DNA of 64,000 bases from Branchiostoma lanceolatum. Taxonomy: Eukaryota; Chordata; Leptocardii; Amphioxiformes; Branchiostomatidae. The stretch is from contig NC_089724.1 of the NCBI RefSeq assembly GCF_035083965.1, positions 6,674,501-6,738,500 on the forward strand, written 5' to 3'. Below the pieces are notes generated by a model that saw only the letters and a program-made list of their open reading frames with translations, had not been told where the DNA came from and ran no database searches. The translations under genes and the position numbers were made by a program. Below, piece by piece: positions 1 through 20,780 of this stretch (its first letter is position 1; each line of letters begins with the position of its first letter).

Positions 1-65
1 ACAAATGGACCGGGTGATACAGATTGAGAGAAACGTTTTTGTGGGAACGCTCGCCTTGTGTCTTT

Positions 66-175
66 TGCCTACTCTCCAAGCAGAGGTGCGGCTCCGGCTG
101 GTTTTTGACGTGTTTTTTAAGCCATTTTTCTCGGACTTTCTATTTTGTCCCGTTTTCTTAATGTGGGCCATGCAT
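66..175. repeat. partial MITE copy, 'CTCTCCAAGCAGAGG' family
   Basis: The segment carries ctctccaagcagaggtg, a ggctggtttttgacgtgttttt stretch and a cggactttct tail. The same order of motifs recurs at 1395-1470 (diverged) and, as a complete inverted-repeat element, at 61912-62130. It is therefore a dispersed, noncoding repeat lying beyond the last visible exon of the minus-strand WSC gene. Family name unknown. Confidence 0.6.
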
Positions 176-200
176 TGCTTGTAGAGTTAATTTTACTGAC

Positions 201-8300
<8,100 letters not shown>

Positions 8301-8569
8301 GACGCGGTTCAGTATATCCTTTGGGAGGGAAAATAGAGAGAACGTTGTTTTCTTCTGTAGAGGTAAATAATGTCAAAATAGTATATGACGGATTTTGCAC
8401 AGAATTATGTAGCCGAAATAGATAGTGTCAACTGAAAATCGTCCAACGTTGGCGCAGCAGTAATTTTGTCTCCTTTTTCTTCCTTTTGTTGTTGTTATTT
8501 TGTTGATCTTAACTACTTACTTGGTATAATATGGAACACTGTTGACAGAATTCGAATGTGTGTGCGTCA

Positions 8570-10188
8570 TTAGGTCAGTGTTGCCCGCGGTGCTCAATAA
8601 TTGTGCAGCGAAATTGTGCAGTCACATTTACAACAAACCAGTAGTCCTTTACTCCGGGTAACAGTGAGGCAGTAGGGGAATATTTTAGTTTCGTTACCCT
8701 ACTATAACGGCGTATTCATCGGATAAAGAAACTGGTGTGCTCAAAAGTATAAACAAAAGGAAGAAGCATTTTCAGACAGGGACCTTTCTTTTACAAGAAT
8801 CTGCCACTACATTTGTGCTATGGCTCAGCAAAAGAAACATCTTATGTCTTGAAAAAGACATGTCGCTGCTGGTAAATACCGTACATTTATGGTCATCATC
8901 AGCGTCAACGTTACTACGTGCATATACAGCGGCACTTTTTAAAAAGTAAGATGACGACTGCTTCGAATAGTAGCTACTTCACATCACACAACTGGAAGAA
9001 ACCGTGATGCAAGCGGCTCAACTGCACTGTCTGAGAAAACTTTCTAAGTAAACTAACGCACAACAGCGCCCCTTATGTTGAAAAATTATAGGTTTCGTTT
9101 GCTTTGATTGCGCACTTGATATTCCGTCTGTCTTCCATTGGCATGAAAACTGCTGAATGGTGATCATTTGTTGGGACATCAAAACGTTAAGAGCCGACAG
9201 AAAAATTGTTTATGGCCGGGTGGACCTCAGGAATCCCCCTACCGTTCCCTCATAACAGACAAAGGGTGACATGAACATTGGCATCCAACACTGGTTGAAC
9301 AGGAAAAAAATAACACTTGGTTGAGCAAATGTCGTCCTTTTCGTCTGTAAACATGCCCTTGTAAGAGAGGTTTCTGAGCTTGAAACTACGACTTCCTAGA
9401 CAACAGCTAGTCTACAGGTACAACACTGCCATGTAAAGGCACCAGGTGACCGTAAAACGGCGTAATTTCAAGGATGTGCGCTTTTTTGTTATACGAAACC
9501 AATCGGGGTGAATCATTGTTGTGACCTAAAACCTAATTCGTCCACATAAAATTCGTTAAAACTTAACACTAAGTAGAAATTAGGCACCACGTTATAGTGC
9601 TAATAGCGGTAGTCTACACACTTCTTGTGCGTCATAACCGATTCGCTCTAATTGGATGCTTGTAACTTTGTCTTTGAAAAAACAGCGCACAGAAAAATCC
9701 CTAAAATCACGCCGTTTTACGATCACCTGGTGTCTTTACATGGCAGTGTCGTACCTGTAGACTAGCTGTTGTTTAGGACGTCTTGGTTTGAAGCTCACAA
9801 ACGTTTCTTACAAGAGTAACGTTATGTTCACAGACGAAAAGGACGACAATTTTTTCAACCGAGCATTAATTTGTTTCCTGTTAGCAATGAGTGGTCAAAT
9901 GATGTTGAGATTCACAACACTAGTATATATCTCACACGTCAAGCATCTATCCTTACATTATATATATGAATGACGTTAAGCTAGGCTTAGATCAAAATAG
10001 TCCATACCTCAGGTTATAATGCGGGCAGCACCAGCGCACAAGAACATACAAGTTTACCCGAGGGTGGTCTGGCTGCGTCTGTCTCAGCGAGACGTGCGCA
10101 GTGCGGGAACGGCTCGGGGCGAAATGGGGCGTGATGGTCATTTGCATTCGGAGGCGTGGCTAGCACTCACCCTGAAGCCCCGGTAATG
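8570..10188 (-). repeat. inverted, diverged copies of the 1.76 kb repeat
   Basis: Segments at about 8570-9480 are reverse-complement matches, in reversed order, to pieces of the tandem unit at 10866-14719: the gaatacgccg/taccctac block, the cagcagttttcatgccaatgg block, and the agactagctgttgt block. From about 9640 a direct-orientation copy (gatcacctggtg...agactagctg) follows, making a large imperfect palindrome centred near 9560. 10010-10180 is again an inverted copy of 11790-11990. No gene. Confidence 0.75.
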
Positions 10189-10560
10189 CTTAGGTCTCAA
10201 TTGCGCCGGTGCCCGTCGAAGGGGTATACTCCCGTTGTCACGGGGTATATTTGTTACCGGGCCCCGCATTCAATGTAAGTCTGAGTTGAGTTGATTCGAG
10301 ACCCCGGCCGGACCAAAAGATAGCCCGGCAACCGCAGGGTGTCCGAAGGGGCCACATAGGGGGTCCGTCCGAAACTTTGCAAAAGACAGCCCGAGAACTA
10401 CCCAGCGGAGCTTTAGGAGCGAGCTAAATAGCATATTTTACGCTAGTTTTACAAGAATTCCCAGAATTTCACAGGAATTTCTGCAATCCGTCCGGCGAAC
10501 TCTGTGGACGCCCGCCTGTCACTCTATACCTCGTTAGCACTATCTGGCATCCCGGCACGC
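10189..10560. mobile_element. one end of a Harbinger-type MITE, truncated
   Basis: After a TAA trinucleotide the sequence reads tgcttaggtctcaattgcg, the same terminus as the complete element at 36695-36964, and continues with gggtatatttgttaccggg and a gacccc-rich interior that match that element inverted. The second terminus was not found. A further segment (10400-10540) is repeated, inverted, at 15750-15850. Confidence 0.6.
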
Positions 10561-10675
10561 AGGTCGATGACAGATGACCTACTTACGGTCATATGCCTCT
10601 TCTGTCGTAATCAGCATACAGGTAGAATTTATTATACATACAGATAATAGATATTTTATTGAAAAGCTTGCTCAG

Positions 10676-10870
10676 TCAGCCAGTAACATATAAGATATCA
10701 TAACGTTTCCTGTAGAGATGTTTGTGATTCGCCATGAATGTGCCGGCAGAGTTGACAATTATACCTAAGTAACAATAGGATGTAACTAATTCGACAGGGT
10801 TTTTCTGGTATGTAAACAAACAGTCTTTTGGAAGACGACCACCTTTAGAGAAAACTATAATGATCCCCAT
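10676..10870 (-). pseudogene. non-LTR retrotransposon reverse-transcriptase fragment
   Basis: The minus frame encodes IVFSKGGRLPKDC, then VTSYCYLGIIVNSAG. This is the K-x-x-V-F-x-KGGR ... Y-x-YLG arrangement that follows the catalytic core in Jockey/CR1/RTE-type reverse transcriptases. Only about 65 residues remain and there is no start or catalytic YADD box, so it is a dead fragment inside the repeat block. Confidence 0.65.
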
Positions 10871-13800
10871 TCAGCAGTTTTCATGCCAATGGAACACAGA
10901 CGGGATATCAAGTGCGCAATCAAAGCAAATGAAACCTGTAATGTATCAACATAAGGGGCGCTACTTAGAAAGTGGAGTTCAGACAGTGCAGTTGAGCCGT
11001 GTGTCACTTATTCCCCCAATTATGTGATGTGCAGTACTGGCAATGTTCAAAGAACTAGTCGCCATCTTATTTTTTTAAAATAAAAACCGCCGTCGTATAC
11101 ATGTTACGCATGTACTAACGTTGATGCTGAAGATGACCATGAACGTACGGTGTTTCCAGCAGCGTCGTGTCTTTCTGAAGACTTCAGATGCTGCTTTCCG
11201 TGTGTTTTTGCCCTGTGTCCGAGCAGAGCACAACTGTAGCGGCATATTCTTGCACACGAAATCTCCCTGGTGGTCATAACATTAACTTTCCTTTTGTTTC
11301 CACGTTATTTCAGCACATCAATTTTTTATCAAATGAATACGCCGGTAGTAGGGTAACAAACCTAAGAAAATACCCTACTGCATGTCCCACGTTCGCCCTG
11401 GGGTAAAGGATTTCTTCGTTGCGTACATGTGACTGCAGTCACTGCACAATTTCACTGCACAATGATAGACCACTGCGGGCGAGACTGGCCTCATGACACA
11501 CATTCTGTCAACAGGGTTCCATCTAACACCAAAGAAGTCGTATAAATCAACAAAGTAACAACAGTAAAAAGAAGAAAACAAATCATCGGTATGTAATCAG
11601 ACTGCGCCAACGTTTCGGCTGTGAATGGGGGGTCTGTAATGGGTTTGCTGGTGGTTCGCTGGTGGTTGGGAGTAAGTCAGTAGTGGTCAATGTGTATTTC
11701 AATAGTTAGATTTGACTCTTCACCTAAAGCTGGTTAGACTGCTCCCGACCTTGGTTAACTAGTGGTCGGGAGCCATGTTCGGCTATGCGTAACCGGGGCG
11801 TCAGGGTGAGTGTTAGCCACGCCCCCCGAATGCAAATGAGCGTCCCGCCCCATTTCGCCCCGAGCCGTTCCCACTCTGCGCACATCTCGCTGAAACAGAC
11901 GCAGCCAGCCCACCCTCGGGTAAACTTGTATGTTCTTGTGCGCTAGTGCAGTCAGCAACATAGCCAGGTATGGACTGTTTTGAAATTACACTAACTTAAA
12001 GTCATTCATATGTTACTAATGTAACGATTGATTTTTGACGTGTGACTCATGGACATGACCTCAAGTTCATTTCAGTTGCGAACTTGTGCTGACCACTCAG
12101 CGCTAACTTTGAAAGCTTAAGCAAGAACAAATAGGCAGTGACAGGGGTCTGTCTTAACATCATAACGTGGTGCCCAAGCTCTACTTACTAGTAGTATTTG
12201 GTCAAGTTTAACGAGTTTTATGTGGACAAATGAGGTAAGGTGACAACAACGGTTCGCTCTGATTTGATGTTTTTTAACTTTGAGTCTTTGAAAAACAGCG
12301 CACAGAAAAATCCCTTAAAGTGCGCCGTTTTACGATCACCTGGTGCCTTTACATGGCCAGTGCCGTACCTGTAGACTAGCTGTTGTTTAGGACGTCTTGG
12401 TTTGAAGCTCACAAACGTATCTTACAAGAGTAACGTTATGTTCACAGACGAAAAGGACGACAAGTGTGCAACCGAGCATTCTTTATTTCCTGTTTGACCA
12501 GTGTTACATGTCAATGTTTATGTCTCGGCCTTATGGCTGTTAGGAGGAAACGGTAGGGGAATACCTGAGGTCTTCCCGCCTGGCCATAAACAATTTTTGT
12601 TGGCTTTGAGTGTCCCAACTAATAATCACCATTCAGCAGTTTTCATGCCAATGGAACACAGACGGAATATCAAATGCGCAATGAAAGCAAATGAAACCTG
12701 TAATGTATCAACATAAGGGGCACTACTTAGAAAGTGGAGTTCAGACAGTGCGGTTGAGCCGTGTGTCACTTTTTTCCCCAGTTATGTGATGTGCAGTACT
12801 GGCAATGTTCAAAGAACTAGTCGCCATCTTATTATTTTTTTTGTAAAAACCGCCGTCGTATACATGTACATGTTACGCATGTGACGTTGATGCTGAAGAT
12901 GACCATGAACGTACGGTGCTTCCAGCAGCGTCAGTCTTTCTGAAGACTTCAGATGCTGCTTTTCGTGTATTTGACTGTATCCGAGCAGAGCACAAATGTA
13001 GCGGCATATTCTTGCACACGAAATCTCCCTGGTGGTCATAACATTAATTTTCCTTTTGTTTCCACGTTATTTCAGCACATCAATTTTTTATCAAATGAAT
13101 ACGCCGGTAGTAGGGTAACAAACCTAAGAAAATACCCTACTGCATGTCCCACGTTCGCCCTGGGGTAAAGGATTTCTTCGTTGCGTACATGTGACTGCAG
13201 TCACTGCACAATTTCACTGCACAATGATAGACCACTGCCGGCGAGACTGGCCTCATGACACACATTCTGTCAACAGGGTTCCATTTAACACCAAAGAAGT
13301 CGTATAAATCAACAAAGTAACAAAAGTAAAAAGTAGAAAACAAATCATCGGTATGTAATCAGACTGCGCCAACGTTTCGGCTGTGAATGGGGGGTCTGTA
13401 ATGGGTTTGCTGGTGGTTCGCTGGTGGTTGGGAGTAAGTCAGTAGTGGTCAATGTGTATTTCAATAGTTAGATTTGACTCTTCACCTAAAACTGGTGAGA
13501 CTGCTCCCGACCTTGGTTAAATTGTGGTCGGGAGCCATGTTCGGCTATGTGTAACCGGGGCCTCAGGGTGAGTGTTAGCCACGCCCCCGAATGCAAATGA
13601 GCGTCCCGCCCCATTTCGCCCCGAGCCGTTCCCTCACTGCGCAAATCTCGCTGAGACAGACGCAGCCAGACCACCCTCGGATAAACTTGTATGTTCTTGT
13701 GCGCTAGTGCTGTCAGCATCATAGCCAGGTATGGACTGTTTTGAAATTACACTTACTTAAAGTCATTCATATGTTAGTAATGTAACGATTGATTTTTGAC

Positions 13801-14719
13801 GTGTGACCCATGGACTAGTGTTGTGAACCTCAAGTTCCGGTGCGAACTTGAGCTGACCACTCAGCGCTAACTTTGAAAGCTTAAGCAAGAACAAATAGGC
13901 AGTGACAGGGGTCTGTCTTAACATCATCACGTGGTGCCCAAGCTCTACTTAATATTTGGTCAAGTTTAACGAATTTTATGTGGACAAATGAGGTAAAGTG
14001 ACAACAACGATTCGCTCTGATTGGATGCGTGTAACTTTTGTCTTTGAAAAAAAATGGCGCACAGGAAAATCCCTTAAAGTATGCCGTTCATCGATCACCT
14101 GGTGCCTTTACACGGCAGTGTCGTACCTGTAGACTAGCTGTTGTTTAGGACGTCTTGGTTTGAAGCTCACAAACGTATCTTACAAGAGTAACGTTATGTT
14201 CACAGACGAAAAGGACGACAAGTGTGCAACCGAGCATTCTTTATTTCCTGTTTGACCAATGTTACATGTCCGTGTTTATGTCACGGTCTTTTGGCTGTTT
14301 GGAGGAAACGGTAGGGGAATACTTGAAGTCTTCCCGCCTGGCCATAAACAACTTTTGTTGGCTTTGAGTGTCCCAACTAATGATCACCATTCAGCAGTTT
14401 TCATGCCAATGGAACACAGATGGAATATCAAGTACGCAATGAAAGCAAATGAAACCTGTAATGTATCAACATAAGGGGCGCTGCTGTGCGTTAGTTTACT
14501 TAGAAAGTGGAGTTCAGACAGTGCAGTTGAGCCGTGTATCACTTTTTCCCCAGTTGTGTGATGTGCAGTACTGGCAATGTTCAAAGAACTAGTAGCCATC
14601 TTATTTTTTTGTAAAAACCGCCGTTGTATACATGTTACGCATGTACTAACGTTGATGCTGAAGATGACCATGAACGTACGGTGTTTCCAGCAGTGTCATG
14701 TCTTTCTTAGACTTCAGAT
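10866..14719. repeat. tandem array of a ~1.76 kb unit (two full copies and a part)
   Basis: The anchor cattcagcagttttcatgcc occurs at 10869, 12630 and 14389, spacings of 1761 and 1759 bp, and the sequence between is nearly identical. The third copy breaks off near 14719 at cttcagat. Internal landmarks are cagcacatcaattttttatc, tgtcccacgttcgccctggg and gtaacgttatgttcacagac. No long ORF persists between copies, so it looks noncoding. It fills the gap between the two head-to-head WSC genes. Confidence 0.9.
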
Positions 14720-15050
14720 AACGGCCTAACCCTAATCGCAAGCCCTATAACCCTAAACCTAGCCCCAACCATAACCTTAACTCTGCGCACGCGCACTACT
14801 CTGTGAAGCATAAATCTCGCGGGGCATCAATTTGGCGTGACACCGGCCAATAGAATTGTTCTCCAAGACAAGATCAGTCAGCGTACCAATTATTTTTATT
14901 CTGTAGACGATTTACACAACATTAACTCAACAGGTGGTCAGGTAAAGAGACTACCTAACAAGGGCTATATCGTTACATATGCTGTAACTGAACACTGTAT
15001 ACGAGTATGTTTTGTATAAACAGCAGACATTTCTAATAATCATTTCCTAG

Positions 15051-16672
15051 AACACCTTGGGTGTTACCGGGATGGCCCACGTCACAAGTTTCCGAGAAAG
15101 GTGATGACGTCAGGCTCCATGACCAATGAGAAGTGCGCAAGCGCATGCCGGGCTGCTGGCTACACCTATGCTGGTACGTCATCATAACAGAATTATATAC
15201 TTCAGCTTTATGTATAACGTCACAGCGAAGAACAAAAAATAATTCTGCATAGCTGTTTTTGTTAAGTTGTATGTATATTACTTAAGATCATTTTCAAAGT
15301 AACAATCACAGTTTAGTGCTGTACCTAGTCAGCAACTTTTCGAGAGAATGTTTGAATTGGAACTACATGTATCTTCTTGGATCTGAGAATTTGAGACTAA
15401 TCCAAAAGAGTCCCCCGGCCTCGGGGATAAGACTGGTGAATACTGGCGCTGAGTTGCTTCTTTTGCAGCCACCGAGGTTTCCCGTTCCGGAGGCTGGTGG
15501 AGGAGCTCACACGACTGCCACTGTGGGATGGAGGCAGACTTCAACCAGCTGGGTGAAGGGGTGTGTGACAGTGAATGTAACAGCCGTTGCCGTGGCAACA
15601 AGAACCAGTTTTGCGGTGGGAGGTTCAGGATGTCCGTGTACAAGATCGACGCAGGTCAGTAAATGGTTGACCATCAGTGTTACCTTGAAATTAGCTTATA
15701 TGCCTATATACACAATGAACTGATTTATTTGCTTTAGATAATTAATAGAGTGACAGGCAGGCGGACGGATTCCTGAAATTCCTGTGAATTCTTCCAAAAC
15801 GGGCGTAAAATATACTATTAAGCTCGCTCCTAAAGCTTCGCTAAAATCTACCGCATTGTTCCACAGTTCCCAGTTGTCAGGACCAGCCCCGGCGGGTCAG
15901 TTCCCACTGGTACCAGACTGGCAACACTACCACCCTGCAGTATCGGGGCGAACCGCTAGACCGCCCCTTCGCCTTGACAACACCAGCCCTGGATGGAAAA
16001 ACTGCTATCCCCATTCAAAGTGAGAAACTTGAGTCTTTCTCGGATATAGAACTTAATATCGTTGAAGGGCCTATGCTGCTTACATACATTCTAAAATGGA
16101 CGTAGGTATCACTAGGTACATTGTTTGTAGGAAGGGTTACATGCAAATGTCTATCCCAGACTTTTGCCAAACGTTGTTGCAAAAATTCTGAAAAAGCCCC
16201 CCCCCCCAAAAAAAAAACACACACACAACAACAATAACAACAATTAGACGGGTTTGTTGGAAGCTAAGGGGCAGTACAAATGACTAAAAGAAATTAACAG
16301 GAACTTGACTTCTTACCCCACATGGACTATGTGCTTACTATTGGGATGTTATTTGCAGGTACACTGGTGAATCTGACGGCAAACATTGAAGCCTTCCCGA
16401 GTCGGTACCCCGCTACCACTGAAGAGGGGATACCCGACCTGGTCTCAGACTACACAGCCCTGCTAGCCTCGTTCCAGGCCCCGGGACTACGGCTGACACC
16501 AGGGACAAACACCGTGTTGGAGCTGGACCAACACTTCGCCATCAAGTCCTACCCCTGTAGTCTGGAGTACAACCCTGGTACAAACGGGCGGTCTAGAAGA
16601 GGGATTATGATGAGGATCATAGTCGTCAGTTACGATCCGTATGAAGTGATGATAGAAATCATATGTTATTAA
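15051..16672 (+). CDS. WSC-domain secreted-type protein with YPCSLEY C-terminal module (5' end not found)
   Basis: Four exons join in frame, all phase 1: 15051-15173, 15469-15654, 15867-16019 and 16359-16672 (stop TAA). Exons 1-2 give a complete WSC domain (HLGCYRDG ... CASACRAAGYTYAG | TEVSRSGGWW ... CHCG ... CGGRFRMSVYKI). Exon 3 encodes PSCQDQPRR...HWYQTGNTTTLQYRGEP. Exon 4 encodes LTANIEAFPSRY ... ALLASFQAPG ... LTPGTNT ... HFAIKSYPCSLEYNPG ... RRG. The visible part is 257 residues. Exons 3 and 4 are homologous to the last two exons of the gene at 27368-33773. The first exon needs an upstream phase-1 exon; no signal-peptide, Sushi or helical exon was recognised on the plus strand between 8300 and 15050, which is full of repeats. 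The gene may be 5'-truncated or have a distant first exon. Function unknown. Confidence 0.75.
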
Positions 16673-17062
16673 GTACCAGTACAGGGTACTTTTATGAGGT
16701 TTATCATTGATACCTCCTTGATAAATGGAGGTATTATTTCTGGTGTCTGGTGACGAACTCAAGGTCAAGTTTGGGCCCCTGCATGGCGCATGACCTTGGT
16801 TCTGCAGCAGAACTTCCGTTCTTTGTATCTATTGTCCTGGTCCATGTTATGGGCTTGTTATCTCTGATTTCACCCCTGTTGGTTTGTTTCTGTGTGCCTG
16901 TGTTTTGAATTCAATGAACTGTAAGTTTTTTTCCGGTATGCAGGCCTTTCATAGTCAAAGAAGCGATTTGAAAACGGCATGTGTCTATGTGTATCACTCG
17001 TCACCAAATATTAATGACCTTTATTTGCATGTTCTTGTCCCACATGGGCTAATCATGATATT
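16673..17062. other. 3' flank of the WSC gene
   Basis: No gene. The inverted pair taccagtacagggtactttta and gataaatggaggtatt lies just after the stop. The first AATAAA on this strand (17128) already lies within the next transposon, so the poly(A) site is unclear. Confidence 0.4.
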
Positions 17063-18144
17063 AACGTTGGGTAAGATAAATTCGGGATTTTTCCGATAAT
17101 GGTTGACCGAAATCAATCTAGCAGAACAATAAACCATCCTTTTTTTCTATTATTCTGTCAGTATCATGTACTATCTTTGCACTAATCATATATATGGTAG
17201 ATTTTGTCTCTAGTCGTGCTGACACCATAATATTTCAACTTGAAACTACCGTCCGCCGCACGCACAATGACGGTGCTGTCGGACAGGGGTGAACATTAAT
17301 TCGGGAGAGAAGATTCGTCTTGAATATCTTACCGCTAATTACATTTTATACAGCAGCTATTCGTTCCATCCTTGGCTTGAGGAGAGTGCTATGGATATAG
17401 ACGTGTCCAAGTAAAAAAATACACGAAAAAAACGGCCGTACCGCACACATCAGGCCTACGGGAACAAACCGTGTGTTGAGTCGGTAGCTATAGAACGTCA
17501 AAGTCGACATCCACCGTCATGGCAACGTGTACATTATTCATGGAAAGTTAGCCGGATGCCGTAGCATTGATATTACTACTATGTCCATGTATTCCTTGTT
17601 GTGTTAGGAGCAAACTTTGAGGAAAATATCGTCCTCAGTCCACAATCACACGCAACATTTAGACAAAAAAGTGTTCCTCACAAACCTTTGTCGTCTGCTT
17701 GACAACAGGATTCTGGTTAACAATATGGCGGCGGGAAAATACACGTGCCGTAGGTTGTAGCAACAAAGAGGGGTTTTGATGATTGATCACACTTAGAATC
17801 CAATTGCAGGTCAGCAATTTTTAGAAAATAAGTTGTCTTGTAAATTATTGTGTTTAGCAGGAAGCGGATGTGACATTTGTCTTATAAACCAGCCGACAAC
17901 GATGTAGTGTGATTCTCCCACGAAGCCCTCAGACTGTTCCAATAAGGGACGGAGAGTTTTTGTCCTCGTCGCCTTCTAATGCATGCTTATCGAAGCTTTT
18001 CAGACAGTGTTCTGAATACGTTAGTCTGTCAAGTTTGCATTTCTAGCGGTATTACTGATGTTGCATCTAGCACATATCCCTAAATACCCCGTTTTCGAAA
18101 AATCCCGAATTCAAGTACCCCACGAATTTATGTTACCCAACGTT
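17063..18144. mobile_element. 1.08 kb non-autonomous element, copy 1
   Basis: Both ends carry AACGTTGGGTAA-type inverted termini (aacgttgggtaagataaattcg left; cgaatttatgttacccaacgtt right). The interior matches, in reverse orientation, the element at 52479-53571 along its length (for example ggttgaccgaaatcaatctagc and agtcgtgctgacaccataat). No ORF of substance, so probably a MITE-like derivative of an unknown DNA transposon. Confidence 0.85.
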
Positions 18145-20700
18145 ACATCAAAGATTAAAGGTCACATATCATTATCTGTAGTGTTGATAGTGAACAAGGG
18201 AAGAGACAAAACAATTAAAAGCATATCTACAATTAAATCTATTGTTTACAAAAGTGTTATGATAACATAAAGATTTGATGACGTCCTGTCCTGTCAATAG
18301 ATAACGGCACGATAAAATCGTCACGATGACGACGCCGTGCTACCATTAACGGTTGTTGAGAACACTACATAAAAAGCTTTATATTGGTCCACCTTATACA
18401 TGTAAATAAAGTATCGTACGACATCTACACATTGTATCCATACATGTACAGTTTGTATTAGTACTTATATCATTATTAGCAAACGCACATTACTAATTCA
18501 TTTCAAAGACTCACCGTAAACCTGAGTTTCTATTGTCTTTTGTATACGATATTGCGTTTTGAATGCAATGAACTATAAGTTTGTGTGTGTGTGTAGTCTC
18601 CAACATGACCCAATGGATTGCAAAGACCGTATCCAACTGGAAGAGGGAGCTTGTCAAAACGTACTTCCTCTGCCAGTTTGATACGGTCTTTATGCAACCT
18701 ATACAAATGTAGATCTGCTTGAAGATCATGTGTCTGCAGGCCTCCATAAAAGAAGCTATTAATAAAAATAGCATTTGTCTATATGTATCAGGCGTCATCA
18801 CACATCTAACTGTTATATATATGTCCACAGAACTACGACGTATCTTTGCATTCCGGGCGTGACAAACTGTTGAAAGCGCACCCTGTCCCGTACGTCATAT
18901 GACAGGTAATTCGAGGACATTATTGAGACAGTTTTGAACGTGTCCTACACAACTCATTTGTCCATATTGTTGTAAATTCTTGTCAACGGTCACGGTTCTG
19001 TTCACAGGGGACGGCAAATTAATATCGTGGTTGCGTTCGCACCGTATCTATATCTATTCAAAACATGTAACAAAGCTACCCTGCGATGAGATCCTTATCT
19101 ACACGGTAATGTCACTACGCACTGAACCCCTGTCAACTGCAACCCAGTCAAATTCACCATTCTTACAACATACAGAAGAACTTTATTGCACGACAATTGT
19201 ACACGGTACAAAGTATGCACATAATACAACATAAGACTACACGGATGTAGACATGAAAAGGTGTTTATCTAGCGCGTTTAGAGCCTGGAGGAAAAGTTCG
19301 ACCGCAGCAGACGGCGCCAGTGTGGAAACTAAACGTGGACCCAGAAAACGTGCTAATGTAGTATTTCGGGTGTGACAAGACTTGCTGTTGCCAGAAACAC
19401 CTTAAAGTACACAAAAGTATGACTCATATTTCTGCACAATAGGAAGCCACATTTGCCTGTGCTCGGAATTGATGGCCTTCGCGATAAAAGTACAATGGAA
19501 ATTCCCTCCAGGAGGCCTTATCACAATTGTGTTACGGTGTTTAGAGTAAAGTAGTCCTATGTCATAATTGTTTGCTCGTCTATTTTCTGTAATTTGTAAT
19601 TAACCTTCGCACAAGTTAGCGATAAACATATTTTAAAAACACGTACTTACAGGACCCGACGTAAAACACTTACCGCTATGCTGAACAATACTATCATAAC
19701 ACAGTACCTCCATCTCATGTATGTATTGACGTCGCCACTGTTACTGATCATGGCGGGCAACTTTACTATTTCTTGCTGTTCGCTACCATGCCGACAACGA
19801 CTGTTTATAACATCGTATACATAGTATATACTGTATATGCATTTAAGTTCACGTGGTTTTTATTTCGGGCTAAGGCTGAAATGGAGTGTGTGCTGTGGTT
19901 TTAAGTCTGCGGCAGCGCTATAGTCAGATACTGCTACAGTATTTGACAAAAATGTTTCCGGTGACTTAAAGTTCACTATAAAACGGTTCCCGCGAAAACT
20001 GCGAACATAAAACCATCGCGAACATTTCTGCATTTACAGTATATAATAAATCCGCTATACACATGCAAATAAATATCGTATGATATCTACACGTTTATCG
20101 TACGACGATTACTCATTGTTATTATTAGAAAACGTACATAATTCACTCATTGTATAACCTACAAGTTGTATCGTACTACGATCACTCATCTTATTATCAG
20201 CACAATATTCATTCAGTTCAAGCTAAATCCCTGTTGTCTTTTGTATACGAAATCGGTGAACGCCTTAAATTCCACAATTAGAATGATGTAGCTTCCTATT
20301 GTGCAGACATATGAGTCACTTTTTGTGTCCTTTAGGGTGTTTTTGGCAACAGCAGGTCTTGCCACACCCAAAATGCTACATATAAGCATGTTTTCTGCCG
20401 GGTCCAAGTTAAATTCCTGTGCAGGAGACGTCTTCTCGTCCGAACACGCTAACCAGTAAGTCAAAGAGTGTACTGTTTTCTCAGCATTTACTTGTTCTTG
20501 ATACTAACAGACTCCCAGTATATACAGTCAAACCTGCCTAATGCGACCACCCGGGGTACCAACCAAAACCGGTCGCGCTGGACAGGTGGTGGGCTTGATT
20601 GTCCTTCAGAAGAGGACGTTAAGCCGTCGGTCCAGTGTATCTTTAAGTTTATCTAGTCTCTACCAGCCTAACTACGCTGGCTATAGGCTAGGGAGAATGT
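18145..20700. other. intergenic, repeats only
   Basis: No gene recognised. It holds an imperfect hairpin at 18622-18691 (aaagaccgtatccaactgg against ccagtttgatacggtcttt), a TACTGTA-family element at 19836-20045, and a tRNA/SINE-like fragment near 20524-20640 (cagtcaaacctgcctaatgcgaccacc and ggacgttaagccgtcggtcc). Confidence 0.6.
19836..20045. mobile_element. TACTGTAAATGCA-ended MITE, complete copy
   Basis: It begins tatactgtatatgcatttaag and ends catttctgcatttacagtata, giving imperfect TACTGTAAATGCA inverted termini. The interior has the gtggttttaagt and gcggcagcgctatagt blocks seen in other copies at 21124-21225, 44530-44755 (inverted), 47850-48073 and 58020-58155. Confidence 0.7.
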
Positions 20701-20780
20701 AATCTCCAAGCAGATCTATAGGTTGCGAAGACCGTATCCAACTGGCAGGTCTTCGCAACCTATAGATCTGCTTGGAGATT
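20701..20780. repeat. perfect 33-bp hairpin with 14-nt loop
   Basis: Bases 20701-20733 (aatctccaagcagatctata...) are the exact reverse complement of 20748-20780. The loop is gtatccaactggca. Loop and stem motifs recur in the looser hairpin near 18595-18720. It probably derives from the same MITE family, but the perfect stem would also fold as RNA. Confidence 0.9.

Noticed and set aside
11188-13722. Pairs of nearly identical ORFs in the 1.76-kb repeat
   Set aside because: They recur because the DNA recurs. They are short, shift frame between copies and lack any protein feature.
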